Shown one piece after another: positions 11,001-22,587 of a DNA stretch of 64,000 nt; the stretch's first letter is position 1, and each line of letters starts with the position of its first letter. Below the pieces are notes generated by a model that saw only the letters and a list, made by a program, of their open reading frames with translations, was not told the DNA's origin and made no database searches. The position numbers and the translations under genes were made by a program. This DNA is from Lineus longissimus. Its lineage: Eukaryota > Nemertea > Pilidiophora > Heteronemertea > Lineidae. The DNA lies in assembly GCF_910592395.1 (NCBI RefSeq), contig NC_088318.1, positions 3,164,001-3,228,000 on the forward strand. The letters are read 5' to 3'.

Positions 11001-11993
11001 CTAAATTTGTTTATTAACACCTTAACGGCCAAACCACGTAGATCTACGTGGCCCAAATCCCCTTGTTTGAGCTAGTTATCAGAGTCTCATAGACTTGATG
11101 AAGGAACTACGCCATCTTCAGGGCGAGGCAGGAACTGAAATGACAAAACCATTAAATATCATGATGAAGCTATTCTGACTTTAGGAATTTCTTTTGATGG
11201 GTGGTGGTGTTGGAAAAAGGGGTAATTTTGGTAATTTTTCAACCAAAAAATGAAATATAGTAAAAGAGTTTAGCTAACATAACTCTAATGATTCAAGAAG
11301 ACCTTTTCTTGGAGAAGCTACTATACTAGAGACCTAATGCAGCAATCTCTTATACTTTTTTTTCTTGGGTTCTGAAGAGAGGGTGAAACACTAGCCGTGA
11401 AGGTGTTAACTAAAGACAATTAAAAGGTAACCTTTAAAAACAGATTTCTTCGTTTTGCAGTTGTCTAAAGAATGTCTCCCTGTTTAAGGTTCTTCAAGAT
11501 CAATTCGAACAATTCTAAAACTCTCAATAATTTTCTTAAAAATTTTCTTTGCAAGATTTTTTATTGTTTTGCTGATTAAATTTTAATAGTAGTTCATGCC
11601 TATCGGCATCAAGATAACCTTCAAACATTGTTTTTGCTGCATAATTTTGCAAGTTTTAGGGATTCAGAATTTTTTTTCACAATTGGTTGTTCTTGACAAC
11701 ATTCTGAACTGGAAGGTTAGTTGGTTTTAAAGAATTTTGTCACCCTGGGGTGAATATTTCTGCTTCTTGTTCCTTCGTGGAAAACATTTGTCAGATTTGC
11801 GGTTAACGTGGTTAAAAATTCTATTAAAACAGAATATCATACCAAAATTCCAACAGATTTTCTTGTTATCTCTTAAAGGAGTAATAGTAACATACATGTA
11901 TAATGCCAATTGAAAAAAGGTTGTCCAAAATAGTTGAGGCCTGTCTCCACATATGAATGTCACGCTTCGTATTTTGCACATGGTCTTTGTTTT
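8020..11993. other. Long non-coding stretch with TAAT-rich segment
   Basis: No supported gene is present except a weak minus-strand candidate listed at 10187-10340. At 8085-8225 the words TAAT, ATTA, CTAATTAA and GATTAG are dense, as in homeodomain-bound regulatory DNA. At 10580-10740 there is a GC-richer block with 'cgatctcgaacgatcg' and 'gcggcgcgg' embedded in AT-rich DNA. Either block could be a regulatory element, but this is inference only. A 'tacagggtgtccc' word at 9951 recalls mariner-type terminal sequence, without a partner end. Confidence 0.35.
10187..10340 (-). CDS. Weak candidate first exon with membrane segment
   Basis: On the minus strand an ATG with purine at -3 opens a frame beginning MSSESVIFLFVISVISHY. 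It continues through a hydrophobic helix of about 22 residues to the basic segment MRKTEDCQEK. The frame meets AAAAAG|GTAAAA, an acceptable splice donor. This could be a short single-pass membrane N-terminus. The AT-rich composition makes hydrophobic chance frames common here, and no family is recognised. Confidence 0.18.
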
Positions 11994-12085
11994 TGGCTCA
12001 CCGTAGGGGAGCCTATACAGTACTGCAGTGTCCGTCGTCCGTTGTCCGTCGTCGTCGTCGTCGTCTGTATCCTGTTTCAATAACC
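11994..12085 (+). mobile_element. Family B element, 5'-end fragment
   Basis: TTTTTGGCTCACCGTAGGGG, the CTATACAGTACTGCAGTGTCC motif and a (GTC)n tract are the hallmark 5' end of family B, also seen at 24974, 41170 and 41415. Similarity stops at about 12085 after 'atcctgtttcaa'. The 302 bp unit and 3' end are missing. Confidence 0.65.
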
Positions 12086-13106
12086 AAGGCTGTCAATTAG
12101 AGCATTTCATTCCAGTTATACATGTTATACAACGACAAAGCATCACTGTAGGTAATTTTTAAAATCTTCTGCATTTTCCTCAAAACTGCAGAACTTCAGA
12201 GGGCAGACTATGATTAAAATTGAAGTGTCCTACATATCCTAAAGGATTCCTAATTGTTAGTAATGCATATGAAAAAAAATTCTTGTAAAAGTGACGTTGA
12301 TTTTTCTAGTCGTTTCGCTCGCCTGGCTTCGTCAGTTCTGGAGATGACAAAGAGAATTCTCGATAATAATTCATGGAATAAATCAACAACGAGAACCTCT
12401 CCATCCTCGGCCAACGACCTGAAAAAAATCTCCATCCGAAGCAACGGAATCCGGCGAACGCGAGTTTGAAATATCTCCGCAGTGGCTAATACACTCGTAA
12501 TGAGATGCCGGGTCGGAGAAGCTACTGGCAGAACGCTCGAGGCAATTCCACAACATCTTGATGGTATTATGATGTCATTTAATGGGATCGGCAAATACCG
12601 CTACCACCCATTGAGAGATTTGGACCCGATTTTTCCGCCGCGCATGAATATTGCAAATCCTATTTTCGGTTGCGTACTGTGGGAGGCGTCGAGGAAATAA
12701 ACTTATTTTTCATGTGGCGCATTTGGGGTATTTTCCTAACTGGATCAGTTTTAGATCGGGTGCATGTTTTCCTCTTCGGTGCTTTATGAATTTCTATCAG
12801 ATTGTCTAGTGTTTCTGGAGTAGCGTGCAAATGATTGCAATAGATATGATAGACGTCGTCTGCTATTCAATATTGCCAATATCACCAGAAGAGGCGGGGT
12901 TGTCTTTGAATACTAATTGTTTTGGTCAAAGATGACCTTGACCGGATATAACACATTTGATCAAAAAGCAACATGAAGTTTCATTTTGGTTCTATTTCAC
13001 ATGATAAATGTGATCCATCACACTAAATCTGGTAGTAAGTCACCAAGCCTAGTATTGAGTAATCACTGACTATATAAAATCATGTTGATTATTTTCTGCT
13101 TTCAGA
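12086..13106. other. Non-coding stretch
   Basis: Open frames lie on both strands around 12250-12700 (up to 114 codons on the minus strand), antisense to each other with no recognisable motif. The GC-richer block 12310-12700 could be regulatory or a decayed exon. I do not call a gene. Confidence 0.35.
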
Positions 13107-13223
13107 TTATGACATGATAAGCCTCAGAAACACCATATCCAAGTATTCTGCCAGAGAATTTCATAACAAATTATTTCAAAGAACATTTTTAGTAACTGTT
13201 TGGGAAGGAAAACCATCATTGTA
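13107..13223 (+). CDS. Weak candidate terminal exon, unknown product
   Basis: The acceptor 'attattttctgctttcag' ends at 13106. In one frame 38 codons follow, starting YDMISLRNTISKYSARE and ending VTVWEGKPSL before TAA at 13221-13223. The composition is AT-rich like the flanks, and a run of this length is expected fairly often by chance. No AATAAA lies nearby. Confidence 0.2.
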
Positions 13224-13245
13224 AAGCTGTATGAAATTAAATCCA

Positions 13246-13394
13246 TGTAAAAGTGGTTGAAAGTTTTTGAGACACCCTGTTTATTTCAAACATGTAAGAC
13301 AAACAAAGGAAAGCAATCATAAAAGTGATTTAAATATTTTGAGACACCATGTATATTTCAAGTACCGGTAAGACAAACAAAGGAAAGCAATCAG
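13246..13394. repeat. Two-copy ~74 bp tandem duplication
   Basis: Both copies contain 'ttgagacacc.tgt.tatttcaa' and 'gtaagacaaacaaaggaaag'. The units begin near 13246 and 13320. The word GAGACACCCTGT also appears in a diverged form near 55910, which hints at an eroded element end. Confidence 0.6.
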
Positions 13395-14197
13395 CGTCAA
13401 TTTTGATGAAATCAAATTATTGTATCAGACAACTTGTCACACGTCACCCGGCCATCACAACAATATAATCGCAACCATTTGAAAAATTGCCAAGCGTCTT
13501 GAGGCTACGCTTACTGTACGATTACGAGCGTCTTACCCGTTACCCTCCAGCGAAACCGCTCTCAATCAGTCAAGCTAAAGATACGAGTACTCCGAAGACT
13601 TCCTATTGTTCCCCTGCTGTCTTATCCACGTTATCAGTATGTTTAGGTCAGATTTGCTGGTTGTCATGAAGTAGAAACCTTAGGAGAACGTTGGGCGTTG
13701 GCTATTGACGCAGGGTCTCTGACCCTGTCGATGTTCATATTTGCTGTAACTCTCAAAAAAGATTCTTAAATCGAATGGAAAAGTGAAGATCTAAGTAACC
13801 ATTCTGTTGAAAGGTAGTTTATTCATTCTCGAATATGTGTGTGTGGTAAATAAGAGATAATATCATGCATCAAAATGTAACTCTTTTGAACATTTTCACT
13901 CACAGATATTTTCATGGGTTATTTCAAAATTCTGTGTCAATGACTTGTGTAGGTCTGAATACGAGTGCATCAAGATTATCGTTCTTTAGGCCCATTTTTG
14001 TTTAGAAATACGAGGCCTGTCATTTCCCCCGCAATCCAGCATCAGCATCTATTCGCCCCTGGAGTGAAACGCAAGACATAATTACCTAAAACAAACAACT
14101 GACATCTTCCAATACTTGGGATTAAAAAATGTCAAAAAGCCAGCAAAGCTCAGAGACGTTTTTTGCGCATGTATATCGTCCTTTGCATATATCTGTG
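13395..14197. other. Non-coding stretch
   Basis: A 60-codon frame at 13487-13669 has near-coding composition but no clean acceptor or donor. Nothing else is supported. Confidence 0.3.
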
Positions 14198-14385
14198 GAC
14201 GTCAGGGAGATAAACAACTCCATTCCATGCTAAGTTGGCCAGAAACCTCTGTGTAAAGTGTGTATCATCCTCTCCATTTCCTATCTCTTGATGTCGGGCA
14301 GATAAACAACTCGATTCTGTGATAAGTTTGTCAGAAAGCCCAGTGTAAAGTGTGTATCATCCTTACCATTTCCTACCTCTAGATA
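14198..14385. repeat. Two-copy ~92 bp tandem duplication
   Basis: Two adjacent units share 'gataaacaactc', 'cagaaa.c', 'gtgtaaagtgtgtatcatcc' and 'ccatttcctacctct'-like blocks. They are offset by 92 bp and moderately diverged. Confidence 0.6.
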
Positions 14386-15274
14386 TCACAAAAATATGGG
14401 ATCTTTTCTCGCTTCCCAACAGCGATTTTTGGCCCATCCTTGTGTCTCAAAAAATGTCCCTCCTCATTTATCTTTAAACCATTCAATGTTGTACTCAAAC
14501 TAGCTTCGCCCTAAAAAGACTTGAAAAAGTTTTAAAGCTTCATCTATTATGACAGCTTTTCAATACACAGTTGAGCGAACTTTTCAGTTGACACTTTATC
14601 TTTGCATATCATTATGAAAAAAGGTCTTCACGTGAACCCAATGATCATGGGCTTAATACCCCCAAGAGGAATCACCCTTGCTCGTGTTAACTTACACAAA
14701 ACGTAGAGTACGATTTCAAACGATTCCGAGAGACTGGCAGCTACAATGATATTATTAGCAAATCAATGCTAATGGAAGAACAACTCTGACCTTAGAATTA
14801 CGCCCGATTATGAACAAAATGAACATCAAAGTCTGCCGTCGTGTTTGAAACATTAGCACTGATACTCTTTGAAAAGGAAGATGGTGTTCCGCACAATACT
14901 GGAACATATCAATATGTTAAAACTCGACTCAAATTTCTTCCCTGCTAATCTGGTCATCACTGAGCGTGCTGGAAAAAAAGAGGTGTTTCATGAGTTAACG
15001 GATATTTCGCACAATCAACGCCAACGTTTCAGCCTACATTTTACATTACATAGACTCGGCCTGATGAACATGTGGACAATAGGGCCTGCAATAGGGTCCC
15101 ATTGAGAAACTCGCATATGCTTTGATGATGCATCATCTACTTTGATACCTACTGAGGCGCGGTAAGGGCATTGTATTGCTCTATTAAGCTATCATGGCTG
15201 GATCCTGAATTATTAGAGGCTAAAACTTGCAACCTCTTCTGTACCGGGCTTCTGTACACTACTGGCACAAGTTG
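14386..15274. other. Non-coding stretch
   Basis: A 78-codon frame at 14869-15105 has no recognisable motif. No repeat or RNA gene is visible. Confidence 0.3.
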
Positions 15275-15760
15275 CATATTGGACTCGGTAGAGCTTTTGT
15301 TTTGTCTAGCACAAGACTAGCAAGTCGCAAATTGGACTATGTAGAACTGTGGTTCAGTCTGGTACGAGTATGACATATTTGACTTTGTAGAACTGGTTCA
15401 GTCTGGCACAGAGTGGCACATTGGACTATGTAGAACTGTGGTTCAGTCTGGCACAAGATTGACATATTGGACTACCTGTAGAACTGGTTCAGTCTGGCAC
15501 AAGATTGACATATTGGACTTTGTAGAACTGTGGTTCAGTCTGGCACAAGATTGACATATTGGACTTTGTAGAACTGGTTAAGTCTGGCACAAGATTGACA
15601 TATTGGACTTTGTAGAACTGGTTCAGTCTGGCACAAGATTGACATATTGGACTTTGTAAAACTGTGGTTCAGTCTGGCACAAGATTGGCATATTGGACTT
15701 TGTAGAACTGTGGTTCAGTCTGGCACAAGAATGGCATATTGGACATTGTACAGTCAAAAT
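15275..15760. repeat. 44/46 bp minisatellite, about eleven units
   Basis: The unit runs from 'ttggactttgtagaactg' through 'gttcagtctggcac' to 'aagattgacata'. Start points at 15421, 15467, 15513, 15559, 15603, 15647, 15693 and 15739 give spacings of 46, 46, 46, 44, 44, 46 and 46. The two-base difference is the presence or absence of TG (or CC) before 'gttcag'. The first units (15275-15420) are more diverged, as expected at an array edge. Confidence 0.9.
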
Positions 15761-15949
15761 GCTTAAAGGCCACTTGCTTGGATAAGTGCTTTGTTTGATG
15801 GCTATCAACCATGAGTTAAACCCAACGTCAAAGAAACCGGCAAAAATCTAAATACTTGGTCAGATAGGAACCGTGATCGTCATAACTAGTACCAAATAAA
15901 CCTAACAAAACCGCCGAAACCGTATACTCAGACAGAAGGCGACACTTAC

Positions 15950-16036
15950 CCGATGAAAAAATATGTTGAGCGGTACTAAGTCGTTGGGGTGTAGGGTACA
16001 ATCGTTGGTCAAGCTCGTGTAGCTTCGTCACTTGAT
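15950..16036 (-). CDS. Candidate exon ending at a consensus donor
   Basis: On the minus strand a frame reading VTKLHELDQRLYPTPQR and then LSTAQHIFSSG runs into TCATCGG|GTAAGT, a perfect donor whose intron side begins at 15949. The 5' side is not clear: TAG lies just upstream in frame and the preceding pyrimidine tract is poor. A 78-codon minus-strand frame with ATG at 16274 ends just upstream (16038), and the two could be split parts of one gene. The family is not recognised. Confidence 0.25.
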
Positions 16037-16274
16037 ACTATTGGTCAGCGAGGTGTGCCCATTCGTGGCTTTGGCCTTTGACAGGTGACCCCGCGGTGGC
16101 AATCAAGCACAATTGCCATTGGCTATCAGATTCGATGGATGCGAGATAAAATGACCTATTGGCAAAAAGGAACCTAAGGATAGAGTTCTTGTTTGGTATC
16201 AACTTTTCTTGTGGTCCGGTTTTTCGGAGAAGCTTCTGGCTTATCTTCCAGTTTGTTGCTTTCTGTGTGTGCAT

Positions 16275-17531
16275 TCAGAAATATCTATCTCACAACGTTT
16301 TTTAATGACAAATTTGGGCCATAAGGGTTTTTTTTCAGTGCTGTGTTGCTTGGGTACTTAACAATGAGGTAGTGGCCCATGTTTTCTTTGTTTGCAATCA
16401 GACCAACACCTCCACGTTCAGAATTAGAAAAAATTGGCGCAAAAATCAGTAAGTGTCGACATGATATCGAAATGGACACTACAAGAGCCATTATATGTCA
16501 TCCAGTAAAGATATGATATCATCTTTTGACATGAAAATTAGTAGCAGACGCTGTGATGTTTGGAACAAGTGGTGTTCTTCATGTTCTTTGAATGCTGGTC
16601 ATGCTCAGCAGACGCTGGAGATGGCTACTGGACGCAACATCCAGGTTTCTGTCCCAACGTTTTTTTTTGTAGTATGTTGATCAGTGATATGAATTTCCTA
16701 GGATATGACTAAGTGCAGAAACAGCGATCTGATCAGGCCGCACACATCAATGATACTGTGAACTGCTTAATTGTGGCATTTTATTTTTGCGATTTTCAAG
16801 AATTTCGGAAAAAAATATAATTTTTGCAACTTTCATTGCGGTGGATTTGTAAATTTTCCAATAAAAAAGATTTTTTTTTTACAATTTTTTTTCGAATATA
16901 GCTTTTCCGTGAAATCCACGAAACGAAAATGCAGGCATAAATTTGTTGCTTTACTTTAAAAATTCTTACTTCTTTGACAGCCCACTTCTCATACTTAACA
17001 AGGGAGAAATAATGCCACAACAGTTTTAATCACCGTCTTCATCCTCCGACTAAAAGGACAATTATCCAAATAAAACGTCTCCTCCCATCGCAGACTTAGA
17101 CATAATTGGTTGTGTTGCGAGACAGTCATATCGCCAACGGTAACAACATCGATTAGATTCGAGATATTTTCCGAACCGATTCTGAGATCGGTGCCGGAAA
17201 CCATTGGGGCTTTCTCCCCATCCAATTAGAATGATTTCATAAGGATGACATTAAAATATCCCTTGGCTAAGTCAGCGTAAATTATACCCGAGATTGTCTT
17301 CTTAACTGCTTCGAAAGTAAAACAAACTTCTCAAGTCGGTATCAATTCAGATTTGAAGACATTTGTATGCATTTATGTACATTTTGCACATACAATGCAC
17401 ATGTGACTAAGTAATGTTGGTATGACGTGGAATTTGAATTTGAGGCATTCAGATTCAAATTGCTTTGATTTGATTGGCTGAGGTCAGCGTCTGGTGTCTA
17501 TTTTGTTTACATTTTTTTTCTAATTTCAAAA
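16275..17531. other. Non-coding stretch with AT-rich core
   Basis: The segment 16770-16970 is extremely AT-rich with runs of A and T. No supported gene is visible, and no repeat matches elsewhere in the window. Confidence 0.35.
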
Positions 17532-17717
17532 ATGAAATATACAATTGGAGTCTTTTTATCCCAAGGACAAGACAGGTTATATTTTGTATTTTATTACGAA
17601 TTAGAAGGATTGAAAAAGACATTCAAATTAGAGGTTTTCGATTCAAATGCAGCGGGCTTATGTTATCCAGACATTTTTAATTGGCATAGTTTTCCATTCT
17701 TTTGTTTTATGTTCTAA
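17532..17717 (+). CDS. Small unassigned frame
   Basis: An ATG-started frame of 61 codons starts MKYTIGVFLSQGQDRLYF and passes through KLEVFDSNAAGLCYPDIF to TAA. The alternating hydrophobic and polar composition looks protein-like in spite of AT-rich codons. No splice sites, domain or polyadenylation signal support it, so it may be a chance frame. Confidence 0.18.
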   Translation: MKYTIGVFLSQGQDRLYFVFYYELEGLKKTFKLEVFDSNAAGLCYPDIFNWHSFPFFCFMF

Positions 17718-20699
17718 AAAGGTATCAATTCTTTTACCACTTGATAAGAATAAACAACTCGGCTGTCAGCTGCATGGTATCAAAATGAAACACTAAGTTT
17801 GCCCAAATAGTTTTCATAACAAGAGTTCAATATGAGGGGGAAGGGGGGGGGTACCTATCCTTATTTTGATGTCCTCTTTCTAAAAGAGGGTGAATTTGCC
17901 GATTCCTGACACAATCCACTGCCGTACCTGAATCCAGCTAAAATAACAGCATTTTGACTTAAATTCTGACCAAAACTCTTGCCCCACCCCAATGTTCCGA
18001 AAGGACCATTAACCTCTCTGATATGACATGCAGAATTTGAACTTGAACATTTTCAGCTCTATGAACAATATCAGGCAATTTATGATGCAAGGTCATTTTG
18101 TTAAGACAACTTCAGACTACGATCAACGCAAAAGGAAGAAATGTTCTAATTGGTCAATTTCTGTTTCGACAACATGTCATATTCGTTGATTAATAACATC
18201 GTTATTTGCTATCAAAAACGATATTAAGATAATCACAAGGTCCCATTTCATTACGAGGAATAATTCTTCAGATATCCCGTTTTAGCTTAAGCCGAAAACT
18301 ATTATTGCAACGCATCACATTATAGGGCAAGCTAAAAACACCAAACAATCCCCTGGAGTTGTCATACGAAATGAATTTCTCAAATTTTGATAATTACAAA
18401 TTTACGGAAATTAGTCGAGGATAAATTTCAATCTGTTTGCCCGTCCCCAATTTTCGCGCGATCGTCATTATCAACGCTATCATCGCTTGGCTTTCCAATT
18501 ATTTGCTGATAAGTTCATTTGAGGGTCGAAATCGAAATCTTCAGATCTGACCCAGGGACTAGTTATCGCAGATCAGTGGTTTTATCGTTATTGGAATTTT
18601 AGCGAGGGCAGTCGAGTGTGTCTGAGGGAGTATGTTGTGATGTTGTGATGTTGTGGCTGACAACAGACTTGGCGGAATGAAACTGAAAGTGAAATTTTTT
18701 CATGATAACGTCTTCCACTGTCAGAATTTCAACCCAAACATTAATTCATTAGATCAACTAAAACATTACCATTCATTTTATTTGATCACACGTAATGTAG
18801 ATTTGTAGTAGATCCAGCAATTTGAGGTAACAACATGCCTTTACTCTTAACTCTAAAATGTCCACTGAAATATTTTGTTTTGAGACAGTAGTCCCCGTAG
18901 ACCCGCAAGGGTTAATTCCATTCCAGAGGTCATCGATATACAAAATACAATTCTTAACGACATTCCAATAAAATTTCCAAATGATTTCGCCAAAGATGTG
19001 CACTTTCATATCACCATGGCAACGAATTTGGCTTTATCAAGTAGAGGCTATTGTTAGGTTAACCGGAGTTCATCAGAAGTCGGATTGTCACTTGGGTGTC
19101 GAGGAGAAATATGATATGAACACGGATGTGCGATTGTTTGGGTTTTTCTTGAATTTTTTAGGTTTCCAGTTATTAGATGAAAGAATATGTCCCACATCGA
19201 GAGAAAAAATCCGAATATGAAATTGATTTTTCGGCCCATCTTGTACCCTGACAAGACCATTCCCCTCTGTCATGCAAGTTTGATTTTGATGAGGTCACAA
19301 AAGATAATGGTTAGGACTTGTGTCTGCAGATGTGAGAAGTTCTAACATTTATCTCCTCTCGGTTACTTGGGCTACTTTAAACTTACTCATCTGCAATGTC
19401 AGACTTAGTTCAGTTTTCCCTGGTCTTCATCTGTGGCCTGATTACATCTATGGCCTGATATGAGGTGGAGTCATTCGCGCATGTATATTATGGCCACCCG
19501 GTAGTGACACCTGTATATGATTTTAGGGTGAAGACAGTCGGTTCCAAAAGTGGCTGAGGCAATTGCTTTGATGGATGCCCAACCACAACCACGTGGAGGA
19601 CACCGCTTGTTCAGATCTCCCAGGGAGGAACGAGTGTCACGCGGGAGGTCACAATGCACACGCGTGAGCAACTCGACCTCATATCTGGCCATGTATACTG
19701 ATCTTCATGCTCATGGAATGGGGTGCTCGTTACTTTTTCTTCTTCAGCGTTCGCTCTGCACTTGAAGGTGTATTCTCAAGGCGTATTCCTCCCGTAGGCG
19801 CGATGAGTTGACGTCCCACTACGGTCAGGCACCAGTTGGGTCAATTTGTCCAGTGACTCTGTCTTTGGCCAGAGGTGGAGTCCAACGCAAGCTTCTCATG
19901 TTTCTCACAGTAAAAATCAAGGTTTATCTTAACAAAAACGGCCATCAGTGGCGACTGATGGTCTCCAGATACAAATTCGAAGACAGCTGTCAACATTTTG
20001 GATAGGGAAACCCTAGACTTGATACTATCCATCCCTCACTGTCTGGCTAAATCACCGGCCCGGCCTTGCAATTCCAACCCCGCCATCCAGTCATTAGTCA
20101 ATTGTTTACGGCCAGATTAAAGTGTACATTCAAAATTGAAATGTGACACCCCAATATATATCTATCTGGTTTATTGATCAGATGTATTGATCTTGGATAT
20201 GAGGCATTATGTATCTGGTTGCTCTGGCTGTAGAACCGTGGTGTGAGGTCGAGATTTTAGCCGTGATTGCTGTTGGGCCAAATATTGCTGTCTTAAGATT
20301 ACGCTATAAGATCTAGCTAAGCTTGTTATGGGGGAGAGCGTTTAATGTAGTATTTGAGTGGAGCTGGTCAGTACTCATACTACCGTGGTGTGAGGAAAGG
20401 AATTTTAGATGTGACGAAGAATTGTGGCTGATAAATATTGTCTTGGGAAAGGTCCTTGTACAGTTTTAGAGTGGCACTGGTCTTAACTGTGAATGGTTTT
20501 CACTTGACCTACAACATGTGAGTGACCCTGACATGATATGACCTCTTGACCTTGACACTCTGGCCTTCAAACTGTGATATGAACTAACATTCAAGGCGAG
20601 GTTCTATCTACTCTGTTGAATTGAAATATGCATTCTTGAGAGAAAATTGTGCCAAATCACTAGATTTCTGAGGGGTAGAAAACTTTCTCTGAGGACTCT
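17718..20699. other. Long non-coding stretch
   Basis: No supported gene. It has a G-rich tract at 17836-17852, a small (GTTGTGAT)n run at 18633-18658, and a block at 19545-19790 with overlapping open frames on both strands but no motif. Segments 20236-20296 and 20384-20445 share words ('ccgtggtgtgagg', 'aaatattg.tctt') and may be a diverged duplication. Confidence 0.35.
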
Positions 20700-20896
20700 G
20701 TGTTGATGTTCATGCTATTTACTCCCGGTTGTAGAGAAGCAAGTAGGATCAAGTTCCTTGTTCAAAGACAAAGACAAAACAACAGTACTGGTCTTAACTC
20801 TCAATGGTTTGTCAACAGTTATCCTTCCGAGAGTTGAACCCACGACCTCCTGATTACGAGCTCGGTGCTCTTACCACTATACCACCGATCTCCCCA
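20700..20896 (-). mobile_element. tRNA-derived SINE
   Basis: Read on the minus strand the head is GGAGATCGGTGGTATAGTGG followed by TAAGAGCACCGAG. A B-box-like GGGTTCAACTC follows. The body reads 'ttttgtctttg', 'gaacaaggaacttgatcc' and 'acttgcttctct', the standard interior of many marine-invertebrate SINEs. The anticodon stem is mispaired, so this is not a functional tRNA. The opposite strand therefore shows an apparent tRNA-like block that is explained by the SINE. The tail end is not well defined. Confidence 0.75.
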
Positions 20897-22056
20897 AGTA
20901 AGTTCACTTGGGACGTGTCTAAAGTGACTTTTATCAACAGGTCTCATGGGATTTCTGATTGTGGTGACTTTGATTGCTAAATCAAGAAGAATTGGTCACG
21001 TATCATGCTGGTTATTGATGAGAAATTGAACTTTTAAATGCAATCAATGAAATGTAGCATGGTGATAAGAAACCCCAACAAAATCGTAACATATTTTTGA
21101 CAGCTTCGAATTTTCATCTTAAAGTTTTTTGAATTTTTCAAGATAAGTTCTGAAATATATTAATTAGGATTCAAATTTAGTTATTATTGATGGCAAATTG
21201 CCCTATTGGCACCCCTTGGGACTAGTCCTCTCTGGACTATTTGTCTTAACCACTGATAAGGACATGACTTTTCAGCTATCGTTCTTATTAGAAAAACAAC
21301 TGTTTGATTGTAAAATGTGTTGATTCAAGATGCAATGTTTTCATGTTTATAACTCTTTACCGATTGAAAGTCAGTTAATTCAATAAAGAGTAATGTGAAC
21401 ATGACAAGTGGCCCTCAAATGTAACATGCATAATCAGCGTTAAACATGTTAAACATAGTAGCTGCATTGGTTTATCTGAATATACATGTTGACCAGAATA
21501 GTACCAAACTTACTAGGTGAGCACATAGTCCCTGTAACATTTCAGTCACTCTAACTATGATAAGGACAAAAATTGTACTGAAATGATTCTTGATCTTGGT
21601 GCAATTATTTTCAATTGTAAATGATGAAGGGTAGATTGTGTGACATGAGACCCAAGAAACAATTCTTTTGTGTCAGTACTTTGCTGTGTAAATGTATATG
21701 AGTAAGTTCAGCAGTATAAATCAAGTTAAAGTGAGAGGAAGGTGCGATTCATGTCTACATAACTTGGTACAAATGACATGTATATTGAGCGACGAAAATG
21801 TATTACTGCACTGGTTCATCTGAATATACATGTTGAGGCCCAGAAGACGCCGTGACATCACTCCCTCGATGAGACAATTTGAATCTTTTAAAATTTTGAT
21901 ACAAGGTGATAGATTATGCCCTAGGGGTTACGCATCCCATCTTTGTGGTCGATCCCTGCGGAGAACTCCACAATCGAAACGCTTTCATCTCCGAATATAA
22001 GAAATTAAACCCACACGATGAGAAATATTAAAATTTCAGAGAAGCTTCTCCAGGTC
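20897..22056. other. Non-coding stretch with short duplication
   Basis: The segments 21455-21490 and 21800-21836 share 'gcattggttcatctgaat' and 'atatacatgttga'. A family-B-like 3' word 'aggtgagcaca' occurs at 21513 without a hairpin. A plus-strand frame at about 21920-22027 (GVTHPIFVVDPCGEL...) has protein-like composition but no start or acceptor. Confidence 0.35.
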
Positions 22057-22326
22057 TTATGCGACATCAATAAAAGATGACCCCTTTTTAAGACAGCGTT
22101 GTCTCCCGTATAATGAGTGTTTATCATACCTTGTCAGGCTGTACGTTGGGGACCCATCTATAAATACGTTAGGAGGAGGTATTCTTTGTTTGGTGTCGAC
22201 CGTGAAGCTGGTCGGAATCTCTACAAAGGTTCCATTCAAGTGCATTCCTAATGTTCGATTGACTGGTTTGGTTATGATGTCTCGCTGATTTAAGCCGTTG
22301 AAGGGCGTCTGTTTTGGCTGACTCAT
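22057..22326 (-). CDS. Candidate protein-coding exon with ATG, unknown product
   Basis: On the minus strand ATG at 22326 is the first in its frame (TGA lies 15 bases upstream). It opens 89 codons starting MSQPKQTPFNGLNQRDI. The composition is coding-like, with mixed codons and low-complexity-free sequence through IPPPNVFIDGSPTYSLT. An internal splice donor ACAAG|GTATGA at 22130/22129 would end the exon after about 65 codons. If unspliced, the frame closes with TAA after SSFIDVA. There is no signal peptide, membrane helix or motif I can assign. The sequence immediately upstream on that strand would be the 5' UTR. It lies head-to-head with the plus-strand exon candidate at 22982, but the two need not be related. 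Confidence 0.4.
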   Translation of the reverse strand: MSQPKQTPFNGLNQRDIITKPVNRTLGMHLNGTFVEIPTSFTVDTKQRIPPPNVFIDGSPTYSLTRYDKHSLYGRQRCLKKGSSFIDVA

Positions 22327-22454
22327 TTTAAGGTCGAGTTTTCAAGGAGAAAGTACTCGTTTTGTCAAATTTACCAGCCCAATTTTGCCAGGCAAGGCAA
22401 TTTCAGATATCTCTCAGCCACACTAGCTTTTCATCTTTGTCTAATGTTATAATA
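22327..22454 (-). promoter_or_regulatory. Possible 5' UTR of the minus-strand candidate
   Basis: This short interval separates the candidate start codon from a MITE copy. No TATA box at a sensible distance is evident. It is listed only because it would be transcribed leader if the exon at 22057-22326 is real. Confidence 0.15.
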
Positions 22455-22587
22455 GGGAGGTTGAGAAAAGGGACTCATTACAGATCCTTATACGGATAGA
22501 AATGTACACAAAATTCTTCATCTTTCTACTGAGTTTTATCCATATAGGGTAAAGGGATCCTTGATAAGTCGCTGTTCTCAACCCCCC
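22455..22587 (-). mobile_element. MITE, GACTTATCAAGGATCC family, copy 2
   Basis: The reverse complement of this interval aligns with 7503-7625 through GACTTATCAAGGATCC, TATGGATAAAACTC, GTAGAAAGATGA and GAATTTTGTGTACATTT. The two copies are in opposite orientation and about 15 kb apart. Terminal inverted AAGGATCC words are present. No gene inside. Confidence 0.6.

Noticed and set aside
15275-15760. CRISPR-like array
   Set aside because: Repeats are contiguous with no unique spacers, and the context is eukaryotic, so it is a minisatellite. No other spaced repeat array is present in the window.
20815-20895. tRNA gene on the minus strand
   Set aside because: A- and B-box-like blocks are present, but the anticodon stem is mispaired and a SINE body follows, so it is a SINE head and not a tRNA gene.
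21905-22030. Plus-strand frame GVTHPIFVVDPCGEL... near a minus-strand exon candidate
   Set aside because: The amino-acid string looks plausible, but there is a stop 24 bases upstream, no ATG and no acceptor, so it cannot be joined to a gene model.
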